Below, piece after piece: positions 25,802 through 34,684 of a stretch of DNA of 64,000 nt. The DNA is taken from positions 1 through 64,000 of the forward strand of contig JAGNHS010000007.1 in the NCBI GenBank assembly GCA_018001635.1, given 5' to 3'. Under the pieces are notes generated by a model that was not told the origin of the DNA, searched no databases, and saw only the letters and a program-made list of their open reading frames with translations. The first letter of the stretch is position 1, and every line of letters begins with the position of its first letter. The translations under genes and the position numbers were made by a program. Origin of the DNA: Pseudomonadota bacterium (lineage in GTDB: Bacteria; Bdellovibrionota; UBA2428).

Positions 25802-27472
25802 ATGTGGAATTCAATTGTTGAAGCAATAAGAGACTTTGGTTTGCAGTGGTCGAAACTTTCCGTTTCTAAAAAATCGGGAGTTTTCGCACTCTTAGTTGTA
25901 ATCGGGGGTTGTTTGCTTATGTTTGGAGCTTGGGTAGGAGAGAAATCCTACACTCCGCTCTATAATGATCTTCAACCTGAAAATTCAATTGCATTAGTTA
26001 AATTTCTTCAACAAGAGAGAATTCCATATTTGGTTTCTCAAGAAGGAAAAACAGTCTCAATTCCACCTGAGTTTGTACAGCAAACTCTTATGAAACTCGC
26101 CATCCAAGGGATGCCGGCAGGTAACAAGCCTGGTTTAGAAATTTTTGATAAAGAAAGCTTTGGAACTTCTAGTTACGTTCAAAGAATCAATTATGTTCGT
26201 GCACTTCAGGGTGAATTAACTAGAACTATTAGCACGCTAAGGGCCGTAAGAAAAAGTACTGTTCATATATCCATGCCGCCCAAAACTTCTTTTTTAGAAA
26301 CTTCCGAAGAGCCAAAAGCCAGCGTAGTGATTGAGCTTCATCCTGGTGCAGATATTAATAAAGATGAAGTTAAGGGTATACAAAATCTCGTGGCCTTTTC
26401 TGTTGAGGGATTGCGTGCCAACAGAGTGACGGTTGTTGATAGCACGGGTCGCTCCTTAAGCACTGCAGGCTCAGAAATGTCAGCTTTAAGTTCCACTCTT
26501 GCTGAAAGAGAAAAGAATGTTGAAAAATCTCTAGAAGAGCGAATCGAGACCATGCTTTCTAAAATGTATGGTCAGGGAAATGTGATTGCTCGAGTTAATG
26601 CAGAGTTGGATTTTGATCCACTAAAAGAGCAGGAAACACTTTATGATCCTGAGCAATCAGCTTTAAAAGTTCAAAACAAGCAAGATAGTAATATGGAGGC
26701 AAAGCGTCCTGAACAAGGCCCTGCACCTGCGGGGGTTGCAGCGGCATTGCCAGGAGCCGCTCCAGAAGCTCCGGCCGCTCCAAGCACAGCTCAATCCGTT
26801 GTAAAAACATCGGATCGTTCTGAATATGAAGTTTCTAGAAAAGTATTACAAAGAGAAAAGGCTCTAGGTGGAGTGAAGCGTCTTACTGTAGCCGTATTAT
26901 TAAAGAGTGAGATGGTTAAAGATTCTAAAGGAGTCATGACCTCTAAGCCGATTGATGAGGGTAAAAGAACACAAATTCTCAAATTAGTTCAAGGTGCAGT
27001 TGGCTTTGTAGAGGGTAGAGATTTGGTAACCATTGAAAGCGCGGCCTTTGCTACTGAAGATTTTCAAAAGGCTGATGAAATTGTAGCTCAAAGAGAGCGT
27101 CGTGAACTTATTTATACTTTAATTCGTTATGGTACTATTGCTCTGTTTATTTTCCTATTCTTTGGATTTGTGATCAGACCTTTCATCCGTTGGGTTACAG
27201 GACTCTCCAGTACTAAGGTTGAGAAAATTCTTCCTAAAACTGTCGAAGAGCTTGAGCAAATTCAAGACGTCACCACTAATGCACTTCCGGGTCTGGCGAG
27301 TTTACCTTTGCTTGAAGAAAAGGTGGATATGGAAAAAGCAGAGAGTGAATTGCTTAAAGAAAAACTTATATCTTTGGTGGACATCACTCCCGGAAAAGCA
27401 GCTCAAATTATTACTGATTGGATCGTTCAAGCAGATTTAATGAGCCAAGCTAAGAAGAGTAAGAGGCGGTAG
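25802..27472 (+). CDS. fliF: Flagellar MS-ring protein FliF
   Basis: The 556-residue protein has an N-terminal membrane helix (FALLVVIGGCLLMFGAW) and ring-building domains with YTPLYNDLQPENS and RALQGELTRTISTL. A second helix lies near residue 440 (LIRYGTIALFIFLFFGFVI). The C-terminal helical tail (ITPGKAAQIITDWIVQ) is the part that binds FliG. An Ala/Pro-rich insertion near residues 300-330 is typical of a variable loop. FliF forms the inner-membrane base of the motor. Confidence 0.97.
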   Translation: MWNSIVEAIRDFGLQWSKLSVSKKSGVFALLVVIGGCLLMFGAWVGEKSYTPLYNDLQPENSIALVKFLQQERIPYLVSQEGKTVSIPPEFVQQTLMKLAIQGMPAGNKPGLEIFDKESFGTSSYVQRINYVRALQGELTRTISTLRAVRKSTVHISMPPKTSFLETSEEPKASVVIELHPGADINKDEVKGIQNLVAFSVEGLRANRVTVVDSTGRSLSTAGSEMSALSSTLAEREKNVEKSLEERIETMLSKMYGQGNVIARVNAELDFDPLKEQETLYDPEQSALKVQNKQDSNMEAKRPEQGPAPAGVAAALPGAAPEAPAAPSTAQSVVKTSDRSEYEVSRKVLQREKALGGVKRLTVAVLLKSEMVKDSKGVMTSKPIDEGKRTQILKLVQGAVGFVEGRDLVTIESAAFATEDFQKADEIVAQRERRELIYTLIRYGTIALFIFLFFGFVIRPFIRWVTGLSSTKVEKILPKTVEELEQIQDVTTNALPGLASLPLLEEKVDMEKAESELLKEKLISLVDITPGKAAQIITDWIVQADLMSQAKKSKRR

Positions 27473-27480
27473 ATTTTTAT

Positions 27481-28512
27481 ATGGCAGCACCTAAGAAAGC
27501 AAAAAATACATATGCGCCGCAAATTGGACCCGAAAGAGCCGCTCTATTGCTGAATGCCTTGGGACCAGTGGCCACTTCAAAAATATTAGCGCATTTGCGA
27601 GACAATGATATTCGTCGAATTGTTTCACTAATGGGAAAAACTAAAAAAGCGTCTGTTGAAACCATCAAGGAAGTTATGATGGAGTTTTATAAAGCGCTAT
27701 CAGAAGAAGACGAAATCATATTTGGTGAGGATTATAATAAGGATTCACTTGTAGCAAGCTTGGGTGAAGATCGAGCAAAACTTATTTTCGGTGCTGCTAC
27801 AGGTGCGGCCGCTCAACAGCGAACATTAGAAGCTCTAGAAATGGTCGATACTCGGACTCTTGCCAACTATTTAAGAAACGAACATCCACAAACAATTGCC
27901 CTGATTGTGGCCCACTTACCAATAGAAAAAAGAACTGATGTTTTAAAAAGACTTCAAGAAGAAGTGCAAGGTGAAGTTGTCCTTCGTATGGCCAATTTGG
28001 ATTATATTAGTCCAGATCTTTTGGAACAGGTCGATGACGTATTAAAAACTGGACTAGCCACTATGGGTACAATGGAAACTACTCAAATCGGTGGAGTCGA
28101 GCCCGTAGCCGAAATGTTCAACATGATGGATAAAACCACTGAGCAAAGCATCATGACTAAGGTCGAAGAAAAAGATCCAATATTGGCTGAAGAAATTCGT
28201 AAGCTCATGTTCGTGTTTGAGGATCTTGTTAAAATTGATGATAAAGGCATGGGCCTTGTCTTGAAGGAAGTTAATAATGAAGTTCTTCTTAAGGCGTTGA
28301 AATCTGCTCCAGAAGAAGTTCGTAATAAAATCTACAGAAACATGTCGAAGCGTGCTGCGGATATGATTCGTGGAGACTTGGAAACTATGGGGCCAGTCCG
28401 TATTTCTGATGTTGAGGGCGCACAACAGCAAATCGTTGCGATTGCTCGAAGACTTGAAGAAGAAGGCAAGTTGATGATTGAGCGCGGAGGAGAGGGTGAT
28501 GGACTCGTCTAA
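27481..28512 (+). CDS. fliG: Flagellar motor switch protein FliG
   Basis: The 343-residue protein has the three-domain FliG layout: an N-terminal FliF-binding part (GPERAALLLNALG), a middle ARM domain with the EHPQTIALIVAHL motif, and a C-terminal torque domain including IRKLMFVFEDLVKIDDKG and KRAADMIRGDLETMGPVR. FliG couples ion flow through the stators to rotation and direction switching. It starts eight bases after fliF; its 3' end overlaps fliH. Confidence 0.98.
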   Translation: MAAPKKAKNTYAPQIGPERAALLLNALGPVATSKILAHLRDNDIRRIVSLMGKTKKASVETIKEVMMEFYKALSEEDEIIFGEDYNKDSLVASLGEDRAKLIFGAATGAAAQQRTLEALEMVDTRTLANYLRNEHPQTIALIVAHLPIEKRTDVLKRLQEEVQGEVVLRMANLDYISPDLLEQVDDVLKTGLATMGTMETTQIGGVEPVAEMFNMMDKTTEQSIMTKVEEKDPILAEEIRKLMFVFEDLVKIDDKGMGLVLKEVNNEVLLKALKSAPEEVRNKIYRNMSKRAADMIRGDLETMGPVRISDVEGAQQQIVAIARRLEEEGKLMIERGGEGDGLV

Positions 28513-29272
28513 TGAAGCGGGATCTTTAGTTCCTAAAAATGCGAGTATCGAAACCTATAAGCTCACGCCCATTAAAGGAACCAATTTAAAATCATATACT
28601 GAATTAAGAAGTAATTTTAATCCCGAAAGAACGATAAGCTCAGGAAATTTTCATTTGTCGGAAATGGTGTCGAATCAGCTTTCCATGGAAGATGATGAAC
28701 TTCGTCGTTTTAATGAAAAAGTAAAAAAAGAAGTTGATACCATTATTGGCAGTGTTCAATCCGAGGCCGAAAAAAAGGGATATGAAGATGGATTAAAGGC
28801 TGGGACTGAAAAGGCTTACACTGAAGAAAAAGAAAAAATATTAAAGAACACTGAACTGGTAACAGATTTTGTATCGAGAATAGATCAGGCTATTTTGGGC
28901 CTATCAAGCAAATATGAAGTTGAACTTATAGAAGTTGCTTTCAAGATTGCCGAAATCGTTATTGCTTCAGAAATTGAAAAAAATCCTACAATTCTTTCTG
29001 GAACAATTTCAGAAATTCTTGAAAGGATTTCCAAAGATGATGACGCTACTATCAAAGTGCCAAAGCACTTGGTTGAAATTATTCCTTCAATAAAAGAAGT
29101 TGTTCAATCAAGAACCGCTCGAGCAGGTCGAATACATTTTGAGGTCGATGCGAAATTGCCTCATGGAGCCATTGTTGTGGAGTGCGTGAACGGTGAAATT
29201 TCAGCTTTAATATCTGAAAAGGTAAATTTGCTCAAAAAAGAAGTTCTTAAAAGACAGGCAGAAAAAACTTGA
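28499..29272 (+). CDS. fliH: Flagellar export regulator FliH
   Basis: The start is ATG 28499 because GGAGG sits eight bases upstream; a longer frame from 28478 lacks such a site. The 257-residue product has a long helical centre containing the Gly-spaced segment EAEKKGYEDGLKAGTEKAY, then a FliH/V-ATPase E-type C-terminal domain (VAFKIAEIVI, LPHGAIVVEC). FliH binds and restrains the FliI ATPase. It overlaps fliG by 14 bases and fliI by 4. Confidence 0.92.
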   Translation: MDSSNEAGSLVPKNASIETYKLTPIKGTNLKSYTELRSNFNPERTISSGNFHLSEMVSNQLSMEDDELRRFNEKVKKEVDTIIGSVQSEAEKKGYEDGLKAGTEKAYTEEKEKILKNTELVTDFVSRIDQAILGLSSKYEVELIEVAFKIAEIVIASEIEKNPTILSGTISEILERISKDDDATIKVPKHLVEIIPSIKEVVQSRTARAGRIHFEVDAKLPHGAIVVECVNGEISALISEKVNLLKKEVLKRQAEKT

Positions 29273-30609
29273 GCGACACAAATTCAGGATTTAATTTTTC
29301 TTTGAAAGAAAATTTTCGAGGATTAGATTACACAAATTTATATAATGAAAGTGGAAGAGTTTCGAAAATTATTGGTCCTATAGTTGAGGGCACCTTGCCG
29401 GGGGCCAGTGTTGGAGGCATTTGTTATATTTATCATCCGATCAAAGGAAAAATTGAAGCAGAAATTATCGGTTTTAAAGATAGTATAGCCTTGTTGATGC
29501 CCACAGATTCTACTCTAGGAATTACTATGGGGGCTCGAATTGAATTGGTGAAGGGAACTTCATCTGTCGCGGTGGGACCTTGGATGATTGGAAAACTTTT
29601 GGATGGCCAAGGTAGGCTCTTGCCACAGGGAACAAGGGGGCCTGAATCTGAAAGTGAATCTCGTGCGGTCCAAAGAGAGGCTTTAGCACCAACAGATAGA
29701 CGAAATATATCAGAAAGATTTGTGACAGGAATTCGATCGATTGATTCTACAATTCCAGTGGGTTTAGGGCAGAGATTAGCTATCATGGCTGCTTCTGGGG
29801 TTGGAAAATCTGTACTTATGGGGATGATCGCAAAGCACTCTAGTGCCGACATAAACGTCATTGCACTCATCGGTGAGCGTGGTCGTGAAGTTACAGAATT
29901 CTTAGAAAAAGACCTGGGTCCAGAGGGTATGAAAAAATCTATTGTTGTTGCAGTCACCAGTGATCAATCTCCTGTATTAAGGGTGAGAGGCGCTTACGTA
30001 GCGACAACAATAGCTGAGTATTTTCGTGATCAAGGAAAAAATGTATTGCTCATGATGGATTCAGTAACTCGCTTTGGTATGGCACTACGAGAAATAGGAT
30101 TAGCATCAGGCGAACCGCCAACAACAAAAGGATACACTCCATCAGTTTTTAATCAATTGCCGAGATTGCTTGAAAGAGCGGGGGCTAAGAAAAAATCAGG
30201 TTCAATTACGGGATTATATACCGTACTTGTTGAAAGCAATGATTTTGATGATCCTTTGGCCGATGCGGTTAAATCTATTCTTGATGGTCACGTTGTACTA
30301 TCGAGAGAATTGGCAGCCAGGAACTTTTATCCTGCCATAGATGTACTCAATAGCATTTCAAGATTGAATAAACTTCTTTTAAACGAGAGAGAGCTTACTC
30401 TGAACGCTCAAATTCGAGAGACTTTAGAAGTGTATAAAAGCGCTGAAGATCTGATAAATATTGGTGGATATAGGAAGGGAAACAATCCTAATCTTGATCG
30501 TGCCATAGAAATTTATCCTAAAGTTATTGCAAATCTGAAGCAAAAAATTGACGAAGACGTTACGTTAGAAAATACAATAAGTTCTTTTGAGGCTGTATTC
30601 CGTGGCTAA
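29269..30609 (+). CDS. fliI: Flagellum-specific ATPase FliI
   Basis: TTG is the start codon, overlapping the fliH stop. The 446-residue protein has Walker A ASGVGKS near residue 181, the LIGERGREVTEF segment, Walker B LLMMDSVTRFGMA and the arginine-finger region PAIDVLNSISR, as in FliI and the F1 beta family. It energises unfolding and release of export substrates at the flagellar type III gate. Confidence 0.97.
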   Translation: MSDTNSGFNFSLKENFRGLDYTNLYNESGRVSKIIGPIVEGTLPGASVGGICYIYHPIKGKIEAEIIGFKDSIALLMPTDSTLGITMGARIELVKGTSSVAVGPWMIGKLLDGQGRLLPQGTRGPESESESRAVQREALAPTDRRNISERFVTGIRSIDSTIPVGLGQRLAIMAASGVGKSVLMGMIAKHSSADINVIALIGERGREVTEFLEKDLGPEGMKKSIVVAVTSDQSPVLRVRGAYVATTIAEYFRDQGKNVLLMMDSVTRFGMALREIGLASGEPPTTKGYTPSVFNQLPRLLERAGAKKKSGSITGLYTVLVESNDFDDPLADAVKSILDGHVVLSRELAARNFYPAIDVLNSISRLNKLLLNERELTLNAQIRETLEVYKSAEDLINIGGYRKGNNPNLDRAIEIYPKVIANLKQKIDEDVTLENTISSFEAVFRG

Positions 30610-31033
30610 TTTTAAGTTTCGACTTGAATTTTTAAGGAAATATAGGAAAGACGTTCTTACTAAAGCGCAGAAAGAATCCTCAGCTTTAAACTCTGAATTG
30701 CTTTTGTCAAAAAATAGACTGAGTGAATGTGTAAAACAACGTGAAGAAATGTTGACGTATATTTCTAAGAATCCACACGAAATTGGACTCGTCAAACTAT
30801 TTTCTGAGATTGTTAAGACTGAAACAGTTAAAATGACCTTAATAAATGCGGAGATTGAGAAAGTATCAAAGGAAGTGGAGCGGCATCGGAAATGGGTTGA
30901 GCATTTGCACAGAGAGTTGAAAGTAGTTGAAAACTTAAAAGAAAAGCAAAAAGAAATTTTTGATTTTGAAGAAAAAAAGCGAGAGAGAAAGCAAATAGAC
31001 GGATGGGTCGTAGAGCGATGGAAACGAAGTTAA
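30602..31033 (+). CDS. fliJ: Flagellar export chaperone FliJ
   Basis: The start is GTG 30602, with GAGG nine bases upstream, giving MANFKFRLEFLRKYR, the usual FliJ opening. The 143-residue product is almost entirely charged coiled coil. FliJ works with FliH and FliI as the central stalk-like activator and recycles chaperones. It overlaps fliI by 8 bases and is overlapped by the next gene. Confidence 0.88.
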   Translation: MANFKFRLEFLRKYRKDVLTKAQKESSALNSELLLSKNRLSECVKQREEMLTYISKNPHEIGLVKLFSEIVKTETVKMTLINAEIEKVSKEVERHRKWVEHLHRELKVVENLKEKQKEIFDFEEKKRERKQIDGWVVERWKRS

Positions 31034-31632
31034 AAGCACAGTGGTCTTTTGTTATCATTGGTTTCTTATGTGCAGTTTTGGGCCTCGCTATTTTTCATAC
31101 CATACAAACTTATGCCTCTAAGGATTCTCGAGTTAAGAAAGAAGAATCAAAGGAGGTTGCAGGCATTAAGAATGATGTTCCTTTAAGTCGAGAAATGAGT
31201 GAAGCTTTAAAGCGAAAAGAAATTGAACTCAATGAGCAAGAGCAACGAATTAAAGACGAATCTGAGAGATTAAAGATCGAAGAAGCAAAAATTAAATCAA
31301 GAATTGATGAGTTGTTAGAAATTCAAGCGAAATTAGAAAAAAGCAAAAAAGAAGATCAGAAACTTGCTGAAGACACAAAAGCAAAATTGTTAAAAACCTT
31401 TGAAAAAATTCAACCAAAAAAAGCGGCCGCTATTATTACGAATATGGAAGATGACGTGGCTGTGAGTATTTTAAAAAACTTAAAAGAAAAAACTGTAGCA
31501 GGAATTTTGGAGAATTTAACTCCTGATCGTGCAACAGCTCTTTCAACTCAGATTGCTAGACGCAAACCAGTAGATGCGTCGAGCGCTGGACCTGAGATAG
31601 GAAAAGTTCCAGCAGGGCAGGTTTCTCCATGA
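31003..31632 (+). CDS. MotE/YlxF-like flagellar protein with MgtE-N-like C-terminal domain
   Basis: The 209-residue protein (ATG 31003; ATG 31018 also possible) has one N-terminal membrane helix (SFVIIGFLCAVLGLAIFHTI). A long charged coiled coil follows at about residues 60-125. The C-terminal part, KKAAAIITNMEDDVAVSILKNLKEKTVAGIL, resembles the MgtE N-terminal domain. This is the architecture of MotE and Bacillus YlxF, found at the same position between fliJ and fliK. MotE chaperones the stator protein MotC in alphaproteobacteria. Its role here is inferred. Confidence 0.82.
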   Translation: MGRRAMETKLKAQWSFVIIGFLCAVLGLAIFHTIQTYASKDSRVKKEESKEVAGIKNDVPLSREMSEALKRKEIELNEQEQRIKDESERLKIEEAKIKSRIDELLEIQAKLEKSKKEDQKLAEDTKAKLLKTFEKIQPKKAAAIITNMEDDVAVSILKNLKEKTVAGILENLTPDRATALSTQIARRKPVDASSAGPEIGKVPAGQVSP

Positions 31633-31680
31633 AAGAAACCCTTCATATAACTGAAGTTTACAGAAAGGAGGAAATAGTAA

Positions 31681-33222
31681 ATGAACGATTTTGGACAAAT
31701 GCTTATGACGGGTGGAAGCTCAAGTTTTTTTGGAAGCCCAATCGCTGGACCTTTATCACAGGGGGCGAATCTGCCAGGACTCTCAGAACCAGAAGAAGGT
31801 TTTGTGGATTTATTGTCGATGGTAGAAGATATGAGTATTCCAGATGCTCAATCGGGAAATTTAGAAGAGATTGTTTCTCATGAAGTAGAATCTCAAAAAG
31901 ATTCTGAGTTATTAAAGTTGAAACAGCAATGGGGATCAGGGGTCATGCTTGACTCAGCCTCATTTCTTAACAAAACTTCAATTGAAGATTCTAATCCTTT
32001 AAAAAATGAAAATTCAAATATCTTATCGAATAAACCCGTTGATGTTTCTAGTTTAAATTTAGATTTGCTAAGTAACCCAAGAAGCTTATCTTCAAGCGCC
32101 AATCAAGAATCTCTAAAGGTTGAATCCTGGACTTTGGCCCTTCAAAATGGTGATATAAAAAGCATCGTTGTAGAAAAGGCTAAGGTGTCTCCAGGAGAAC
32201 AGGCCATTTTAAACCAAGCAAGAGTGAGTTCGTTGTCGAGTGATTTCACGAAACCAATGGAATCAGCAAGCGGAATTGCTTTGTCTGGCGAGATTCTGCC
32301 AAGTGAGGCTAGTGATAAAAAGTTATTGCGTAAAGGAGATGAGAGTAAGGACGGATTTTCGGCTTTAAATACTAAAGGATTAGAAAGAGTTAAGTCGTCT
32401 ATTGATGATCGTAATCTTTCTTCACCTTTAAGTCATAGTAGCCTTCAGGCTGATTCAAAAAATTCTAACGTAGAAAATCTAAAAGGGTCTTTTTCTGGTC
32501 ATGCTAAAGCAAAGAACTCAGTTCAGAGTGGTGCTGACTTTTTATTAGAGCAAAGTCCTGCTAGTGCTGCGGGCGTTTCAGCGGCTGCACTTTCATTGAA
32601 AGCTGGGGATTTATTGAAAGATAAAAGTGCTGTAGGAACTTCGGGTGATAAAAGAATTAGTTCGGATGCCATTAACTTTGTGTCACATCATGTTGATTTA
32701 TTGAAAGCTAGCGGTGGGGGCCAGATGAAGATAGATCTTCATCCTTCAGAGCTGGGTTCGATAGAAATTACTGTAAAAAAAGACGGTAAATCGATGAGTG
32801 TGGATATTAAAGTTGAGAAGCCAGAAACTCTAAAAATGCTATCAGAGCAAAAAGATATTTTAAGTCAAACGTTAAATCGACAAACTAAGACAAGTATCAC
32901 CTTTGAAGCAAAGCACTCGAATTCTTTATCAAACTTTTCTGATACGAGTTTGAATGAGAATATTTCAACTTTAGACATGTCTAAACATCATAAAGTTGAA
33001 ACTAGTGCTGATCGATTAGATTTTATGACTCACTCTGTTTCTGATTCAGTGGATATTTCTACGGGATCAGGAAAAGAATTTTCTTCTTCGTCAAATAATT
33101 CAGGTCACAATCCTGAAAGGCAATCAACTATGTTAATGGGTGAAAGTTTTGACCGAGAGGGATCTAGAGAAGAGGCCATGGCTAAGTGGGAAAAGCTTTG
33201 GAAAGAAAAGCAGTCTGCGTAA
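31681..33222 (+). CDS. fliK: Flagellar hook-length control protein FliK
   Basis: AGAAAGGAGG lies 11 bases before ATG 31681. The 513-residue protein has a long low-complexity Ser/Lys/Leu-rich N-terminal part, as expected for the molecular ruler. Near residues 335-410 is the C-terminal FliK domain (MKIDLHPSELGSIEITV), which triggers the export specificity switch through FlhB. A Ser/Asn-rich tail of about 100 residues follows. The N-terminal sequence shows no recognisable repeats. Confidence 0.9.
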   Translation: MNDFGQMLMTGGSSSFFGSPIAGPLSQGANLPGLSEPEEGFVDLLSMVEDMSIPDAQSGNLEEIVSHEVESQKDSELLKLKQQWGSGVMLDSASFLNKTSIEDSNPLKNENSNILSNKPVDVSSLNLDLLSNPRSLSSSANQESLKVESWTLALQNGDIKSIVVEKAKVSPGEQAILNQARVSSLSSDFTKPMESASGIALSGEILPSEASDKKLLRKGDESKDGFSALNTKGLERVKSSIDDRNLSSPLSHSSLQADSKNSNVENLKGSFSGHAKAKNSVQSGADFLLEQSPASAAGVSAAALSLKAGDLLKDKSAVGTSGDKRISSDAINFVSHHVDLLKASGGGQMKIDLHPSELGSIEITVKKDGKSMSVDIKVEKPETLKMLSEQKDILSQTLNRQTKTSITFEAKHSNSLSNFSDTSLNENISTLDMSKHHKVETSADRLDFMTHSVSDSVDISTGSGKEFSSSSNNSGHNPERQSTMLMGESFDREGSREEAMAKWEKLWKEKQSA

Positions 33223-33234
33223 TGTAAACGAGGA

Positions 33235-33254
33235 GCGGAGGCTACTGGCTCCGC
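33235..33254 (+). other. Small hairpin between fliK and flgD
   Basis: GCGGAG at 33235-33240 pairs with CTCCGC at 33249-33254 around an 8-base loop, 19 bases before the flgD ATG. It has no T-run, so it is not a terminator; it may mark RNA processing or be chance. Confidence 0.35.
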
Positions 33255-33273
33255 CACTCAATAGGAGATAAGT

Positions 33274-34146
33274 ATGGGCGACAATATCAGCGAACTCTCA
33301 ATGGGCCAACAGCTCAACAGAATGGCTGGAGTGGTTGATAAAAGTGAAACGTTTGGGGCAAAGCCAAAAACGGAAATGGATAAAGAAGCCTTCATGCGTA
33401 TGCTTTTTGAACAAATGAAAAATCAAGATCCATTTAATCCAGTAAAAAACGAACAATTTGCTCAGCAATTAACGTTAATGTCACAATTAGAACAACAAGT
33501 TTCTATGAATAAAAATATGGAGAAAATGATTGCCAATCAAAACAATTCTCATTTGGCAGCCCTTCAAGTTGTTGGAAAAGATGTGATTGCAGAAAAGGCG
33601 AGTGTGTTTCATCAAAAAGATGAAGTGACCTCACTTAAATTTAATTTAGATCAGGAACTTCGCGACGTGAAAGTGACTATCTTAGATGGAAATGGAAATC
33701 CTGTTAAGGAAATTCCAATGGGCCACGTCAACAAGGGTGATGTTGAGACTCGCTGGGATGGCTATGCTGATAGCGGTTTTCCAGCGGATACCGGACGTTA
33801 TACATATAAAATTAAAGGTGCGACTCCTGCCGGAGCCGAAGTCTCAGTGCCCACTCGCGTTGAAGGTCGTGTGACTGGAGTGACTAGTGGTTTAGGAAAA
33901 GTCTTTTTAATGGTGGGTGAGCAAAGAGTGTCACTCGATGATGTGCAAAGTATTAAGGAGTCAAAAACTGAGGACAAAAAAGATACTAAAGTTGCGCAAG
34001 CTGAAACTAGGCCCGCGACTCAAGTGCCTGTAAGTACGTCGGAGGACGCCAATACATCGTCTGGCACGGAAAATGAAGTCCCAAGTGTAGGCTCGTCATT
34101 AGACGACAGAAAATTGAATGACTTACTCCCTCTACTTTATAGATAA
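33274..34146 (+). CDS. flgD: Flagellar hook cap protein FlgD
   Basis: The 290-residue protein has the conserved N-terminus of FlgD (FMRMLFEQMKNQDPFNP..NEQFAQQLTLMSQLEQ). A central Ig/tudor-like domain follows, with the WDGYADSGFPADTGRYTYKI segment. The C-terminal 70 residues are a Lys/Thr/Ser-rich extension beyond the usual size. FlgD caps the growing hook so FlgE can polymerise. The ribosome-binding site is AGGAGA before ATG 33274. Confidence 0.95.
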   Translation: MGDNISELSMGQQLNRMAGVVDKSETFGAKPKTEMDKEAFMRMLFEQMKNQDPFNPVKNEQFAQQLTLMSQLEQQVSMNKNMEKMIANQNNSHLAALQVVGKDVIAEKASVFHQKDEVTSLKFNLDQELRDVKVTILDGNGNPVKEIPMGHVNKGDVETRWDGYADSGFPADTGRYTYKIKGATPAGAEVSVPTRVEGRVTGVTSGLGKVFLMVGEQRVSLDDVQSIKESKTEDKKDTKVAQAETRPATQVPVSTSEDANTSSGTENEVPSVGSSLDDRKLNDLLPLLYR

Positions 34147-34179
34147 AGTCAGAGAGAATAAGAGAAAGGAGGTACGCAA

Positions 34180-34575
34180 TTGAGCCCAATAGATAAAATA
34201 GGTATTAATCCTTCCATTCCAAAGATAAATGAGTCGAATCTAGCAAAAGTTTCGCCTCAAAAGGGAGTGGGACCCGAAAAGGCTTCACCGTTTTCTGATT
34301 TACTCATTGATAAGATGGGCGAAGAACTTCGCTTTTCTCAGCATGCAGTGAAGAGAATGGAGTCGCGAGGAATTGACCTGAGCTCAGATGATCTTTTAAA
34401 AATGCAAGACGCTGTAAAAAAAGCTCAAGAAAAAGGTTCAAAGGAATCTTTAATTCTTTCGGATAAAGGAGCATTTGTTGTCAGTGTTAAAAATAACACC
34501 GTGATAACAGCTATCGATAAGGGTTCGTTAAAGGAAAACGTATTCACAAATATTGATAGCACAATAATGATTTAG
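34180..34575 (+). CDS. Flagellar operon protein (TIGR02530 type)
   Basis: TTG start with AAAGGAGG eight bases upstream. The 131-residue product carries RFSQHAVKRMESRGI, LKMQDAVKKAQEKGSKESLIL and a closing FVVSVKNNTVITAID segment. These are the conserved features of the small protein family commonly encoded between flgD and flgE. Its biochemical role is not established; it is probably a hook-assembly accessory. The gene is followed by a structured RNA region. Confidence 0.88.
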   Translation: MSPIDKIGINPSIPKINESNLAKVSPQKGVGPEKASPFSDLLIDKMGEELRFSQHAVKRMESRGIDLSSDDLLKMQDAVKKAQEKGSKESLILSDKGAFVVSVKNNTVITAIDKGSLKENVFTNIDSTIMI

Positions 34576-34581
34576 TTTTTA

Positions 34582-34678
34582 AAGAGCGGAAAAAGGCTGG
34601 ACGCATTTCGCGAAGCCAAAAGTTGCCGAATTACAGACGCAACTTTTCTTCCCCGCTCTTAATAGTCCAGGGGAGGAC
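34582..34678 (+). promoter_or_regulatory. Predicted three-way-junction RNA leader before flgE
   Basis: Outer stem AAGAGCGG (34582-34589)/CCGCTCTT (34653-34660) encloses two hairpins. One is GGCT (34595-34598)/AGCC (34614-34617) with an inner CGC/GCG pair. The other is a 9-bp stem, AAAAGTTGC (34618-34626)/GCAACTTTT (34639-34647). Downstream, GTCC (34665-34668) can pair with GGAC (34675-34678), sequestering the flgE ribosome-binding site GGGGAGG. Alternatively GTCCAG (34665-34670) can pair with CTGGAC (34597-34602) in the first hairpin. No T-run follows the structure. Confidence 0.6.
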
Positions 34679-34684
34679 ATAAAA

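Noticed and set aside
31629-31883. 84-codon open frame at the start of fliK
   Set aside because: It lies in another frame of the well-supported fliK gene, has a Trp/Arg/Phe-rich nonsensical composition, and shares fliK's ribosome-binding region.
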